A model generated the notes under the pieces. That model was not told where the DNA came from, ran no database searches, and saw nothing but the letters and a program-made list of their open reading frames with translations. This document shows positions 34,697 through 49,900 of a DNA stretch of 64,000 bases, in pieces. Source of the DNA: Apostichopus japonicus (lineage: Eukaryota > Echinodermata > Holothuroidea > Aspidochirotida > Stichopodidae); contig NC_092563.1 in assembly GCF_037975245.1 (NCBI RefSeq), forward strand, positions 22,844,960-22,908,959, in the 5' to 3' direction. Numbering within the stretch: position 1 is the first letter of the stretch; each line of letters starts with the position of its first letter. The translations under genes and the position numbers were made by a program.

Positions 34697-34933
34697 ATGA
34701 GTGAGCTGGTGGCAAAGTTACTGAAGGAAAGGGAACGCAGACCCGGCCAACGTGATGATGAAACCAAGGCTCAGTTCTTTTGGCGTGTCTTGCGAGAGTC
34801 GATAAGGGAAACCTCAAAGCTGGTTGCCAAAGCCGATGCCAGGGACATACAAATCGCTCATGGAGTCCACCATCTCAGGAAGATAAACCATCTAGACCCA
34901 ATCAGAAGTGTGCTGTACAATTCAGAAAAAGCT
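34697..34933 (+). CDS. WDR97-like exon: N-terminus
   Basis: The exon starts at 34671 (acceptor 34669-34670), with 26 bp of leader and the ATG at 34697. The donor is at 34934, phase 0. It encodes MSELVAKLLKERERRPGQRD and a basic helical stretch, 79 residues. The frame is open upstream, so an earlier coding exon is not excluded. Confidence 0.7.
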
Positions 34934-37900
34934 GTGAGTAGAGGAGGGATCAGAATTTTATTTTAGTTTGGTCGACCATAACAGACTTAGATCATAAATG
35001 AGAGGCTTCTTTCATATCGCTTTTAAAATTTTGTTTCAATCAGTGCAAGGACGAAGAGGAGAGGGAAGCTAGAGGGAAAGAAGGCGGGGATAGTGGGAGG
35101 GGATGGATGAAACATTTGTTTGGATTAGAACAACGGCACATATTTAAGAGTCATACATTTTTTTTTCATTCACAGGAATATTTGACGATTAATAATCAAG
35201 GATTCAACATCTTCTACCTGGATGGAAGGTACAAGGACAGAATCGAACCGGAGGAACACGTAGATAAACTGCTCTATGCCAGAAGTGCAAAGAGATACGT
35301 CGGATGGATAGATGATGAAGAGTACTTAAAAGTAAGCAACGTTTCATTTTAATACTTACCATATCGTACAGGAATTTGATAGCTATGTGAAACTGTTAAA
35401 ACAGCTATAACGGCAGAGAAAATAAAAACTGGAATATCAGGACTTATGAATCTAACACACTGACTTGGTCAGCTTGCGGCTTTGATAAGCCAATGATGGC
35501 TTCTTCGCGATTTCCTGCTTGCAGGAGGATCTGAAATACATACATCATCAAAGTTTGGCTTTCAACTTGAAAAGATTCAATGTATATATTAGGTTGAAGG
35601 AATATAACAGCTGAAAAGGCAAAGACAGCAAAAACTGGAATATCTGGACTTTACTTATCCAGATAAAGGAATATCCAGAAGTCTTTTTTCCGGATACTGC
35701 ATTATCCAGACCTCTCTCATCTTGGATGTTTACTGGATTATCTGAATCTGATATCCAACCACCCTGTAATGGTAGTTGCACACAATTCATGTTTTTGCAG
35801 CAAAACAAAATATAGTTATATATACTGTATAAAATAAAAAAAATTAGAAAAGAGAATAAATGCAGCCGAGAAGAGCATATGACAATGGCAGTAGCAAATA
35901 AACTGTAGTTTAAAAAACAAATAAGTCATCACAATTTTTGAAACAAGTAAGCACAGTAGTGAGGATGAGCCTTCTCACCACAGGTTTTGTATGTTAATAA
36001 TTTTTTCTAGGATGTATTCTGTTCTTTTTTAGTTTATTTTATTTCTAAGTTATAAATGATGTCATCTAAATATCCTGTTGGTCTTCATGTTTAGTAATCT
36101 TTCATTTCTTAGCAGAGGTTACCAAAGTAACTCAGAAAGGACTGTTAAGTGTGACCTACTTAAAAATCTTTGAAAGAGATATATGTAACATTTTCTCCCT
36201 TTCAGGTATTTCAAGATGATTTTGAGTTGATATCGGAAGCTAAATCTCCGTTCAAGATTTCCTGTGTCGCGTATAACGACCATCAGGGTGAAATCGTCAG
36301 TGCAGGTCAGGGACATGTCTTGGTAAGTCTATTCCACTTTTCTGACAATCCCTTCCTGTCCTCTTTACAACATATATGTAAGTTAGAGGGACTGATGGTT
36401 TGATGCTAACAGTATCAGCTTCAACAGGGTCAGCCTGAGACAATATCAGACTCGTAACACAAGACTCAAAAATGGACAGATGAACAGACAAGGTAATTTA
36501 CTATGGATCGATGATATCGAGTAAAATTAGACAGACATGAGGCCGTGAGATGAATGGTAGCAGGAGATCTGTCTACTCACCACCAGTCCCCCCCTTCCCC
36601 ATACATACTACCCCTCCATTCATTTCCTTAACCTCCCATTTCAACCTGCTTTTGTTGCATGCCACCCTCTGAAGAAGATCCATCTTGGATGGGATGTCAG
36701 GCACTCAAACGTTTATATTATCTACACAGGCTTTTTGGCAGCAGATAAAAACAGTTTGTTAATATTGTTTTGGTTTATTTACAGTCCTGGTGTTTTCGCT
36801 ACGGTGCCAAACATCTCATCCAGAAGAAGATAACGACAGAGGGTCTTCCAGCCAATGATAACTACTGGTTGATCGCTCTGGAAGAAACAGCTAGCAGAAC
36901 CCAGAGGTGCTTTGTGGCTTGCGACTCAAACGTAGCCGTGGTAAACCTATTCGAGGGTACAGTGTTGTCATACAGGAAGAACCTGCATGTTAGGAATATA
37001 TCGTGGTGAGTTTATAATGTCGTTTGGAGAAAAAAGCATTATAATGTTAAATAATTCAAGCGTTTAATCATCGGCAGAAGGGAATTATTTCTGTTGATAT
37101 TCCTTTGTGCATCAATATAAGGCATAATGTCGATCATGAAAGGATGATTTATTGCCATGATATATGAAATTTTTTATGAAAGTGATAGTAACATGGCAGA
37201 TAATTAACAAAATATCATTGGTTAAATCTCTCTGGATATTGTACTTATAAGGTATTTATCACATGAAGAATATTACAAATTTATAAAACAGTTAATACAA
37301 AATTTAGAAGAGATAGATGTTTTGCTAGTGGTGCAAAAAATTGTCTCCTCATTCATGCTAAGGTCACTTCTTTAACCAGGAGACAAGTCGCTGATAAAAT
37401 CAGTGTAACGTCTGATGAAAATGTCTTGATAAGTGTGAATTTGACCCCTGAAATCTATGTAATGACGACAAAAAAAAGGAGCAAATTAAAATCTATTGTT
37501 AATTTTGTTCATTGTTCCCTTTGTAGCATTTTATTCTTTAACCCGTTGAAGTATCTCATCACCGGGGCCCGGGATGGGTCTATCAAAGTTTGGGATGACG
37601 GATGGGACCTTCGCCTGGTCTTTGTTGGCCACAGGGGCCCAGTCACCGCTCTAGCCATATTTCCATACGGCCCATCTATCATGTCTGGCTCTGAGGATTG
37701 TACCATACGTGTATGGAGTATGGAGACCTATGATGAAGTTGACCTGTGAGTAGATTTTTGTTGCTAACAGCTGTGGCTGAATGACACAAAAGGGAGACTA
37801 ATTAATCAATAACTAGGAATTATTTGTAGAGACTTTTGCTCATTCTTCCTTAAAAAATTTAGCTTTTTGTAGTGGCATACTGGTTGGCCCCTTAAAAGTG

Positions 37901-40900
37901 GTATATCATGAAATTTCAGACAGTAATTGAAAGGTGAGCTAGGAGAGATAGAGAGGGGGGGGGGGGTGAAAGGGGTGAGATGGGTTTAGGGACAGTACAG
38001 AAATGGTAAATTGAGCAAATCTGAAAAAAAAAAAAAATTGTTTCACAGATCCCTTAATCCCTTCATTGAAAAGTTTCATTTTTACAAATATTATTATGTT
38101 TTTTACATGTCTGAATCTAATCTGCCAAGTCTTTGCTTTTAGACAAAGGTGTAGGTAAAATTATTTTTTTGATCCCAGCAGGATCTTCAGAGACAAGTTA
38201 AATCTATCTATAATTACTTTCTTTACATGACCATTCTCTGTCTAACAGGTCATTTTATGTCTTTTAATCCGTTGGTCTACTTTCAACATAGGCCTAAGCA
38301 TTTTCTCTTGAAGGAAAGGCTCTACCCATTTCCCTGCCATGTTTCCACATGCAAGTCTATCGCAAAGTATGATTTGAAATGCCCAAAAGTCAGAGCATGA
38401 TTATTCTTCCTGCTTTTGAAGTATTCAGACAAATGATCCTGTGGAAGGTCTTGGAACCGTCTTGAATAATGACAACATTCATTCCTACTCGGCCAACACA
38501 GTTCATCTCTGGAGATTGCGACAGATACACAATTTATTCACAGCCATAGGGTAAGTGTAATACGTCACTCCACTTACCATTGGTTTTTTTTTTCAGTTTC
38601 CAAGGTTGTTAGAGTTGAAATATTTAATAGTGACTGCCTTTTTGACTGGATTTTACTACCTGTATTACCATATTGCAACTATGCCATTTTATACTGTAAC
38701 TGCCATGACAGCCTTCGTTTGGCCAATAAAATATAAGCATCTGCAATTTTAGACTGAGTTAAGTTTGGATTTACAGATATTCTCATGGTCTAGCAGAATA
38801 TATCATAACACTGTTTGATACAAGTCAGGAAGGTGACTCATTTCAGGGGAAGGCTTACAATATAAGTCCATACTTGTACACATATACTCAGCAAAGTTGC
38901 CTGTTGTCGTACTCACTCCTGTAGATTTAACACTTGTACTCAATACTCAGGGCCTGTAATCTTGTACAGATACTAACACAAAACTTAGATACTCAATCTT
39001 ATCCTGAGAGCCTTGTACTCATGACAAAGGGGAAGTTTACTGGTACTCAATACTCAGGGCCTGTAATCTGTACAGATACTGACACACAACTTAGGTATTC
39101 AATCTAATCCTGAGAGCCTTGTACTCATAACAAAGGGGAAGTTTAATTGTACTCAATACTCAGGGCCTGTAATCTGTACAGATACTGACACACAACTTAG
39201 GTACTCAATCTAATCCTGAGAGCCTTGTACTCATAACAAAGGGGAAGTTTAATTGTACTCAATACTCAGGGCCTGTAATCTGTACAGATACTGACACACA
39301 ACTTAGGTAATCAATCTTATCCTGAGAGCCTTGTACTCATAACAAAGGGGAAGTTTAATTGTACTCAATACTCAGGGCCTGTAATCTGTACAGATACTGA
39401 CACACATCTTAGCTACTCAATCTTATCCTGAAAGCCTTGTACTCATAACAAAGGGGAAGTTTACTGGTACTCAATACTCAAGGCCTGTAATCTTGTACAA
39501 ATACTAACACACAACTTAGGTACTCAATCTTATCCTGAGAGCCTTGTACTCATAACAAAGGGGAAGTTTACTGGTACTCAATACTCATGTGGTTGTACTC
39601 ACATTACAAGTCTGTTTATCTGGGTATATTTCCACCATTTATAGATTTTTATTTCCACCTTTGTTGATGACACCTGTCTCCTCGCAAGTTATGTACTCTT
39701 AACTTTGATAAGTGTAATGTGGAAACCTGTCACTCTCTTACCTCCAATATCCTTGCAACTCTTGAAATGATTTATCAACATGTTACAGATTGCCCTGTGT
39801 TTTCCAACATGTTTTCAATAGACTTACAAATCAATCTTCAATCTTCAAAATAAACAATCTTCAGTACTTTGTGACAAATCTTGCATCCAAAATTTGCATT
39901 TATTTTGACAGGAGTAAGGTGGTACAGATAAAGACAACGAACCACCCTGATGTAAGTAAACCTTACTATTCCTTTGCAAAACTTAAAATCTTCACTTGAA
40001 TGACTCGATGAACTTAACTGACTTGATCAGTATTTTCTTATTTCCACTTACTTGTAAAAATTGAAGAAACTAAAACTCTCTTGGAATATACTGTGCTTGC
40101 ATATTTTGTGATTTTTTTTACACAGATGGACTGACTTAGAAAATAGGTTGCCAATTTACTGGTTTAATGTCATAAAATTCATGAATTTTCTGTACAATTT
40201 TGTGGTTGTTGCTGTTAGGTCCCTACCAGAGTAATGTGTACATCCCGTAATGGTACGGTCCGGATAGTTACCCCTGGTACCGGTGATGTCATCACATCGT
40301 TCATCGCCGGCAGCGGGAAGCAAGTAGTCGATGCAGCTTACGCCTCTGCTCAAGGTTAGATAATCATATTTTGATTTTTTCTTTCAAATCTTCATTGGTT
40401 ACAATATTTACCTTTCAAACTGATAAATCTTAACTAAAAACTATTGGTTAATTTTCTATTGGACCAATTGAGATAATTTGACAAGAAGAAACAAAAACAA
40501 TAAATTTACAGCTGTTTTGGTTTCATGTGTAACGAGATAGGTATTCAGTAAATATGGCCATTCAAGAGATGTGAATGTTGTTAATTAATATTTAAAAAAT
40601 ATCTCCTTTGGAGACTCAGCATAATACTTCTACAATGCAAAGTACTTTTTGTCCCATTCTAGACCATTTGGCATAAATTTGGACTGAGCTGTTTAGGTCA
40701 GAAGCTTTAACTATTGTTCTAGATCTCTCAATTTTGTGCTTATATTACAAAATAAATAATAAAAATATATAAGTAGTAATTTAGCAAAAATTATTTAAAA
40801 GATTGGAACCTGCTTTTCCACTAATCTTTTGAAACTTATGAAGAAAATTAGTGCCATTAAAACAATACAAAAATGATAAGAAAAAAAAAAGCTCAGGTGA

Positions 40901-43900
40901 CAATGCATAAAATTCTTGATTCTTTTGTTAATCTCTCATCCATAAACTGAAATATCATGGTCTTAAAATGAGAAATATTTCTACATACCACAGATTGGTG
41001 GAAAATAGTGCATGTTTCCGTGTAGTAAAGTTTGTTAAAGTTATACGGGAATTCATTATACTGTTAATCTTCAATTTCTTTCTATTAGAAATCCTCTTTG
41101 TTGCTCTAAGAAATGGAGATATCCTGAGAGCAGATGCGAGCACCAACCCTTGTCGAATAGTTCACCGTGTGAACACAAAGCTGGCGTCGGACAAGGAGAC
41201 CATAAACTGTATATGCCTGTACGAGTATGTCGTCCAGTCCACCTTACAGAATGATTCGTGGAAGGGCATCATGAAATCACTAAAGGCAACCAAGTCTGCT
41301 CAACAAGGCAAGATCCAGTCCAAAGATCGTACTTTACTGATAGCGGGAAGGAAGGACGGTTGCATCTCGGTGCTGGATTGGAAAACCCTTACTACTTTAT
41401 ACAAGACAGACGTGAGTCGGCCTCTTGGTTTCGTTAATCTAAAATGCTGCTGATTTTGTTGTTGTTGTATAATCTGAGTGTTACATAGGAACACATGCAG
41501 TAATGTATAAAGAGTCATAGTGGTTTTAAAAATGTTTCATGTGAATCCATTTATCGGCAAAACACTGGAGCAATGTATCATATCAAATAGTTTCACATGT
41601 AGAGTTATATGAAAGGTTATTTTTCACCTAGAGTTCCATTTTATTTTCTCGGTTTAGGCACACGGCTTGAAAGGTGTCCTGGGGATTGTCGCAAATCCCA
41701 AGAATGATCAGCTGATTACATCAGGAATGGGTAAGAGTTAAAATATCTCTGATTATATTTCAATTTTTGTGAAATGATGTCCTTACTTTATTGGTTTTGA
41801 ACTATGGTAGACAACATTTAATAATGATAATAATAATAATAATAATGATGATAATAACATTTAGTGTCCATAGTTCAGCAGGTTTGGGTAACCACAAACA
41901 GAGGGGTGTAGTTGGGATTGGGGGTGGGGGGGGGGGTTGCCAGTGGGGAAGAGGCAGGTTTCCATCCTGGTAGAGACTGGGAGTTTCCTCGCTGTTCTAG
42001 ATTGTCAGTGACTCTTAACCATAGGAAATATGTTTATAAAAATTAATATATATATTTACATCATGCATTACATAACATAAAATACAAATATATATATTGT
42101 TGTTATAATTGAGCAACTTATTGTGTGTAGTCATCTCCTGGGAAAGATTTATATCTGTCAATATACCTATGTATCTATTTTCTATAAGGAAATTAACTTA
42201 ACTAAACAGAACTAAATAAGGTTTCATAATAAATCTGATATGAATTGGGTTAATCATATTGAGCTTTATAAGCTCCAATACCTGATGACCTTGCCAGATA
42301 ATTATGAAAATAGCAAATTGTTTTGTTCATTTGTCAATTTCTTATCTTGCTAGTTCATTTTATTATGGATTGTTTTAAACTCATCTATGAATATTCATTT
42401 TACATGCATACTTAGACTTTGGAATGATGGATGGTAAGGATGAATTATTATTTGTTACTAATTTTTTGACTAATAAATAATTTCTTAACATTGTTTAGTT
42501 TCTGGTATGATTCTAATTAATTTTTTGTCTTTAAAAGAGAAATTTGTAACCAAATCGAGAAAGTTAATACGTTTCATGTGATTTCCGAGTCACAGGTTCG
42601 CCTGATAAGTTGTTTTGTGATTCAATTTTTCATGAAATTGAAGGTACAGTCATAGATGAGTCTAGGAATAAAACTAGTCCATACCTTTATATGTTACAAG
42701 GATTATTATATTTCTTGATCCTTCTCTGAGAGATGTGAGACTAAGTTATATAAAGCTTGTAATATTTTTGTATGATGCAAAATCCAGCCAACTAGTCTAT
42801 GGAAACGACAGATTCAAAAGAACAATCCTTGCTGATGTTTTCTTATTTATGTGTGACAGTATGAACATGCGCACAGTTCTTCTGGAGACATCGTTCTCTC
42901 TGCATCACTACGAGTGGGAATGGCGCTTCGACGTATGGGCTGTTGGAATTAAGAAAGTTACATTTTATACAAGGATTATATCACAGCTGACCTGAACGTT
43001 AACTGTTCATTAGCATCATTGGAATAAGCAACCAAAATGGCGGCCTCCAAAACAGTTCCAAAGAATTTGTTTGAATTTAGTCCATAAATTAAAGACTTTT
43101 ATGTATTTTATTATGCTCAGTGATTGGTAAGTTGACATGATTACAACAAACCAAAAATATTTTGTCAGTGATCAACTGTTTTGATATAGGAGGTGTTTCA
43201 AGTTAATTTGTTCAAAAGATGACGTAGCAAAAGGGTGCAAATGTTTACATGAAAATGTCTAATTTGAAATGTAAATTCATATTACCGAGATGTATTATTG
43301 CCTTCAATGTAGATATGTCAGTGAATACATAGGAAAGACATTGGTCTTTAATGAAGGTCTTGTTTACTGGGGAGATTTGTTCATCAGATGAAATTAATAT
43401 TCATGCTGTGTTAGTCAGTATCATTGTTGTAAGTTTGTAAGGTTTTCATGCAGCTTTATGACAAAACAAAACTATCTTCTGAATTATTGATATAAAGGGT
43501 TTAGTGAGTCATGAGGTATAACAACAAACAACTCCTGCAATGTTTCACAAGTGTTAAAAGTGCAACACTAACTCTTTATGCTTCCTTGGAAGCACTTATT
43601 TTTGTGTTGGACAATGAAACAAGTCTCCTCAGTCATATGACAATGTTTCTTGCCGTGCTAAATTTTTTTTACCCATATTTAGCTTTAATCTAATGTTTGT
43701 TTCTTCAATCTGTTGTGGTTATCGTGTATCTAATTAGCCAAGAAGTTCCTCACACCATCAATAAATTGATTTTCAGCACAAAATTCAACTCCCCAAAAAT
43801 GACCACAGTTTCTCACCTACATATCAGAATCAGTAAATTTGTATAATTCATTGTAGCTATGTCTATTTCAAAAAATATGTAAATTGGCATGATACCTTTT

Positions 43901-46900
43901 CCAGATAACGTCCTCAAAATCTGGCGAGTGTTTCCCTTCGCAGAGGAGTCCCTGGCTCCGTTGATGTCCATCTACTGCGCTCACACCCCACTCCACATGT
44001 CCGTCATGAAGAACACCCTCTGTGTGGCATTTCAGGACCCCTCCTCTGTTACCTATAGCTTAGTACACTATAACCTGCTGACCAAAAGTAAGTCAAAGTG
44101 ATTGTTCAAAAATGTTTTTGAAAAAAGTGCTGAATATTCCGCGGCATAAATATTTTTCTTCATAAAAGCTTTTTTTTCTAAGATATTGAATCAAATAAAA
44201 AAATGAAAACATTTGTTGTCTATGTTGCTGTCCTATGTAAACTATGAAAACTTTGTTAACTTCCTTATAGAGCTGAATTGCATGGTAAAAACACTACACA
44301 ACATGCTATGCAAAATGGTTGTATTGCTATACAAAGGCAAACATGTGTAGCAAGGTTTTTTACACAGGAAACATACCATTCAGAGACCTCAAAACTTCTC
44401 TACAATATTTGAACACCAATTTATTTCCTGTGTTTCTGGATAATCTTAAACATGTTTACATTGGATTTTGTTCATCTGGGAGACATATATGCTAGACAAA
44501 ACACATTCCTTTTTTTCTATGTTGTAACCCCCACCTACAGTAGTAACCATTTTAATCAAGTTATCATCAATCATCGTCATGTCAACCTTGTTTAATGTAT
44601 AAGGAAACCATAATTATGCAGATTTTGTGGGGTAAGGGGATGTATTTAACAAAGTTTAAGCATATGATATTTATGAATATACAAAATGAATGAAAGTGAA
44701 AAGCCTTGACCAGTTCATTAGGGGAGCCATCACTTTTTTATGGGATTATCTGCTGAATTAGACTAGAACAGTTCCTTTCATATATGTATGCCATAATGAT
44801 ATGGCTGCTTTAATCTTTGTAAATGTGTGCAGTTACCTTTCTCACCTCTAAAATACTTGTTTGTTTGCGATGCTTCACAAAAGTAGAGTAGTGATGCCAA
44901 TATCTTTCCACACTTTCTCTAGTATTTATTTCTAATTCGTAACCTTGTTAAAGCCCCCCTCTCCCCCCCCCCCCAAAAAAAACTAAGTGTCCAGGACAAT
45001 GTCAACTCACTTTGTTTCACGTTTCTCAGGTCGTAACGACCACAGCCCGGACGAGGATCATATAGATACGGTTACTGGATTGGCGTGTAACCCACGGATG
45101 CGGTATTTCGCTTCCTCCAGTCTGGACGGGACCATCAAGATATGGGATGAATACAACAGACTTATCAGGTAAAAAAGTGATCAGAAGTCTCGTCAAAAAA
45201 ATAAAAATGAAAGGATTTGACGTTGAGTTGTTGATTTTTTTGTTCATAGCAGGTGAAGGGTTTGTTTCATTTATTAGTGTTTTTGAGTAAACAGAAATGA
45301 ATATGGTGTGTGATATATCATTGGAATACACGGGAAGTACAATGGTTTGCTATAAACAAGTCAATGAAATTGTGAAGAAGAGTAAAGTATACATCCTATA
45401 ATAGGTGTCTCAAGAAGGGCTGACCTGAGTAAGGAAGAGATAAATGGAAACAACTAATAAACAAAAACACAACACAGTAAAGTTGGACAGGCAATATGTA
45501 GGTAAATATTGGGCATCTGGCCCACACCCCATCCCCTCACACCTAGTGCTCACCTATTCATTCATGACATCAGTCTCAACATAAATTCTTAGTTGAAACG
45601 TGTACGATATGATTTGTTTTATTTCTTCTTTCTAGGTCTATCAAGTTGAATGCTGAACCATATAGTCTTAATTTCTGTACAGACAGAGGCGACCTGCTTG
45701 TTGGTATTGGAAATCATGTACATAGGATTGATCATACCAGCTGTGAGTAAACTGTCATTTTCATAATATATATTATTCTACTCATCCTTTTGAAATCTAA
45801 AAGTTCCCATGTTGGGCAAAATTTCACTTTAGAGGAAAGGATTATCAGAAGAAAATAATAAAATTTATAATTACTCATAGCTTTTGGCTTCTGTAGACAT
45901 CGTGATAGTGAATATTGCTTTCTCATACCATCCCAGAATGCATTGTGAAATTTGTCTACCAATTTTGTCTGTGTCACAGCTGGGAGTAGGTTTCTCAGAT
46001 GTCTCACAGAGAAACTGTTCTTGTTGTAACTGATCTTGTTGTCTTTAGTTCTGCTCACTGGAAATTGAAAATGTCTGAATCCGTCGTGAATTGTGTTGCC
46101 AATAAGGCTTACCCTTGCCATTCATTCACCAAAGTGAGATGTGAATTCAGTCAAGACAATCACCCGATTCGGTCAAGTCGACTTCCTCGGTTGTTGCCAG
46201 ATCAAACCACGTTTCGAAGTAGATGGAAATTTAATACAACAAATATATACGTGATATCTTTGCCAATTCTAAAATGATAAACTTTCCAGGATTAGTGCTT
46301 GGCTAGTGTACTGATATAGGTTTGGCAATTATCACTCTGGCAACAATGATCTCTACTTTGACATATATTTGCTGTTTTGGATGAATTTCCTAGACCTTCC
46401 CCGTCCTTTCCTACGGAAGATGGTCTCCATGATATTCCATCCTCCTTCGAGTGAAGACGTCATCCCATACGATGAAGATCTCTCCCGGGCGCTGTCTCCT
46501 CTCGGCAAGAAAAGACTCAAGACTGCACATTCATCCATTTTCAAGTGAGGACAGCTACTAACCCATTCAGCGTTCAGTTTTCATGAATATCTATAGATGA
46601 ATGTTTTTTCTTTTCAAATTGTTCAGAGTTTTCTTGTTATTGCACAAATTATACTTTTAAAGAATGATTCTTAAATTACCGGATTGTTTCATTGCCTCAT
46701 ATATTAAAAGGCATTCCATATTATTGAATGACCTCTGTACAGTAAACTTGAGTTAGCTGATGAGGGTTCTTCCTAACATATATTAATCTCTGGAAGAAGT
46801 GTTTAGTGCTAATGCTTTTTTTTTCATGTTTTACCAGATTTGACAATTTTGTCGATGTATTAACCAAAGAAGAGACGGAAGAATTATCACGAGAGAAGAA

Positions 46901-49900
46901 AGTGAAGGAAGAGGTAAGATACCATTGTTTGTTTTTCTAGACAGACAGCTACAAGCTCCCCCCCCCTCTCGTCCACTCGTCCTTTCCACGTAATATTTTT
47001 ACTTTCGGTTGTATTTGTGAGAGTGTACTATCGTTGAATTTCATCCATAATGAATTTCATTCATAATCAACCATATTGACAAATATTTCACTTTTTTCAC
47101 TTTTCATTTCGTCTGTTTAGATACTCATCAATGTAATTTACAGAATATGTTTCCGTTGTGTATTAATGATTCTCTATTTACCTTATAGCGTGACAAGTAA
47201 ACCTAAACAATGTCCTGATTTGACCCCCTTTCTGATATCTTCCTGATTTTGTAGGCTTTTGCCGTTTTGGCCGAAAGAGAGATGGAGTTACAGCGACTAC
47301 GAGACGGGAAACTCCACTCTTCAAAGTGGCAGCCTCCTCCCAGAGACACTTCTGCTTCCTCTAGGATAAAAAACGATGCATTTAGGCGCTATTGGCACTC
47401 CATGCATCTTCATACAGACAAGCCTCGCATACCGGCCGAAGATGACTTCAACCCAGACGGAGGCGACAGTGATGGGGAATCGGAAGCTCCTTGGGTCCCC
47501 GAAATCGAACCCAACGGATTTTTCCCTCCTTTATCCACCGCACGAAGACCCCGTCCACCGAAGAGAGAAGCAAGGAATGGAGGTGGCCGACGGTACGAGG
47601 AGGTTGAGGGTGAAGAAGGAGGAATCAATCCACCGATTCATCCATCTGGATTCATTCCAAACTCCATCCTCTTACGATTACTCTGGCCTCCAGAGGAGAG
47701 GAAGATCTCCACAGAGTCTCCTTACAGACCTCCACAATTAACAGAGTCACAACTGGCAGAAATTGCCACTCGAAAAAAGGTGAGTTGACACGAGGATTGC
47801 AAACTATTGATCTATTTTAAGCTTACCTTGTATTGATTCGAGGTAAAATTTGAGTTTTTACCTCCCTCCTTTCATAATAAACCTCTTTACTTGTATTTTC
47901 CATATTTTTTTACTTGCAATTTAGAAGAGCTAATGATATTGTTTGTAATTTTTCAGTTTTGTTTCCTATGTTTGAGTTTGCTTTATTGTTTTGAATTGTA
48001 ACATACTTGACTCATTTGTATCCAAAGAATGTTTCCTTTATACATTTTGTTCCTTAATGTGCTCATTTGGGCGATATTTTCTTCTATTTCATTTGCTTTT
48101 TTCTTGGTGTTCAAGTGACATGTGATATCTTTCTCTCCTTTGCTTAGCAATTCATGGAAAGTCCAGAGGTATTTTCAGTTTATATTCTTTTATTATCAAT
48201 GTCACAAATATATTCATTAATTGGTGGAATTTACATCTTTTTTCCATTACATGTCCAACATATTATACACATAATTATAGCCAAATTGAGTGGATCGAAT
48301 GGTGATTATTTAGTTTCTATTGTCTTGTCCATTTAATTTCATTGTTACTTTATCAAGTTTCTGTTATTTGTAAGGCACTGAGAGCCTATTTTTAGAATAA
48401 GTGCCATATAAATGTAATTCAATAATAATAACTATAATAACAATTAATAATAATTTTAAGCCAGTAGACTTGGAAGAATATCATAGGTTTTTCATTCCTT
48501 CTTTTTTTTTGTCATTTTACATATCCACTTCTGCTTCTCAAGATCCCAAGATTTTGCAAATATTCTCACATTTTTTTTGTCATTCAGAAGTTTGGTGAAT
48601 GTGCCCTGTTCATGTTTTTAATGTTTTCAGTATGCACACACTCTAAAAGTATAGCAGTTTATGAAAATGTTTATAGCTGGAAGTGTATCATAAAATACTT
48701 ACATATAGTGATTGTACATTTGCTAGCACAATGTTGCTACTCCTGAATTTGTTTCTTAGCAAAAATCACCTATTTAGCAGTTTATTTAATTACCACTACT
48801 GCGAGGTTTATTTGTAAATTTGCTTGGCTTTTCATGTTACTTCATCATTATACTACAAGAGGGAACCCCAATGAAACCCTGTGATTATGATAGTTCTGGA
48901 GTTTACCAGCATTTCGTTCTTGAGTTATAGATGATGGCGCCCTCCTAGCCCATCTTGTATAGCCTTCAATTTCATCATGCTATGAATTTTCAAAAAATTA
49001 TTTGTAGAGATGCTGATCGGACTCCACAAGTTACTACCTAACTTGAGACTTCTTAACTAGAGACTGAAATGTGACTTCTTGAAAATGAAATGTCTCTGAT
49101 TCAAAACAATGCTTTGAAGTTGGCATTACATCATGCTTGTGTAACATTTGGATATGGCCTACCAGTAATGCCAATTATAGCATATCCTAGCTTATCTTGA
49201 GGCAATACAGAATAATTTCTAATCCTTCAATCATTTCATGATATGAGATTTCCTTTAAAATCCATTCATTAAATGTGTATTTTTGATTCCTTTAAAATCC
49301 ATCCTTAAATGTTTATTTTTGATGGTTTTGTCTTGTTCCCTTCTGATAGCGAGTCTTTGTCTGGGATGAGGAGGAGGAGGTATATTGTATATATTGTTTT
49401 GTCCAATTATAAACTAATGATAGTATGGTATGGGATAGTACGGGATGGTATGGTAGAATACGGTAATTTCTGCGGGTTCCCCTAAATTCCCTTACAGGTA
49501 CTGTGTTATATATATGTAGTTGCACTGATAGACACTGTAGTTGCTGTGTCCGTTAGTCAACTTGTAACTATTCTGGCAATCACAAGTTTAATCTACAAAG
49601 CCTTAAAGAAGATGACCAAAACTTCATACAGTGAAAATCAAGAAACATTGATCAATTTTTCATTTTGAGACACTTTCGTGGATAATTTCAACTATTTAGC
49701 AGAATATATACTGTCAATTTCTACGCATGTGTGAAGTTAGGTAAATTTTTCCTTGCTTTGTTCGGTTTGACTCCCGACCTTTACAAGTATAATTGTCTCT
49801 ATTTACAACCCGTCAATGAAATTGCATTGCTGAAAGATAGTAAACAGCTCAGCAAAATCAGTGAGATTGTCATCAAGGATGTCCTTTAAAGGAACATTAA

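Noticed and set aside
38935-39595. CRISPR-like array (regular repeats)
   Set aside because: The whole 106-bp unit repeats with no unique spacers, in an animal intron; this is a minisatellite.
45732-46277. Opposed open frames of 129 and 92 codons inside a WDR97-like intron
   Set aside because: No recognisable domain, antisense to each other and AT-rich; consistent with chance.
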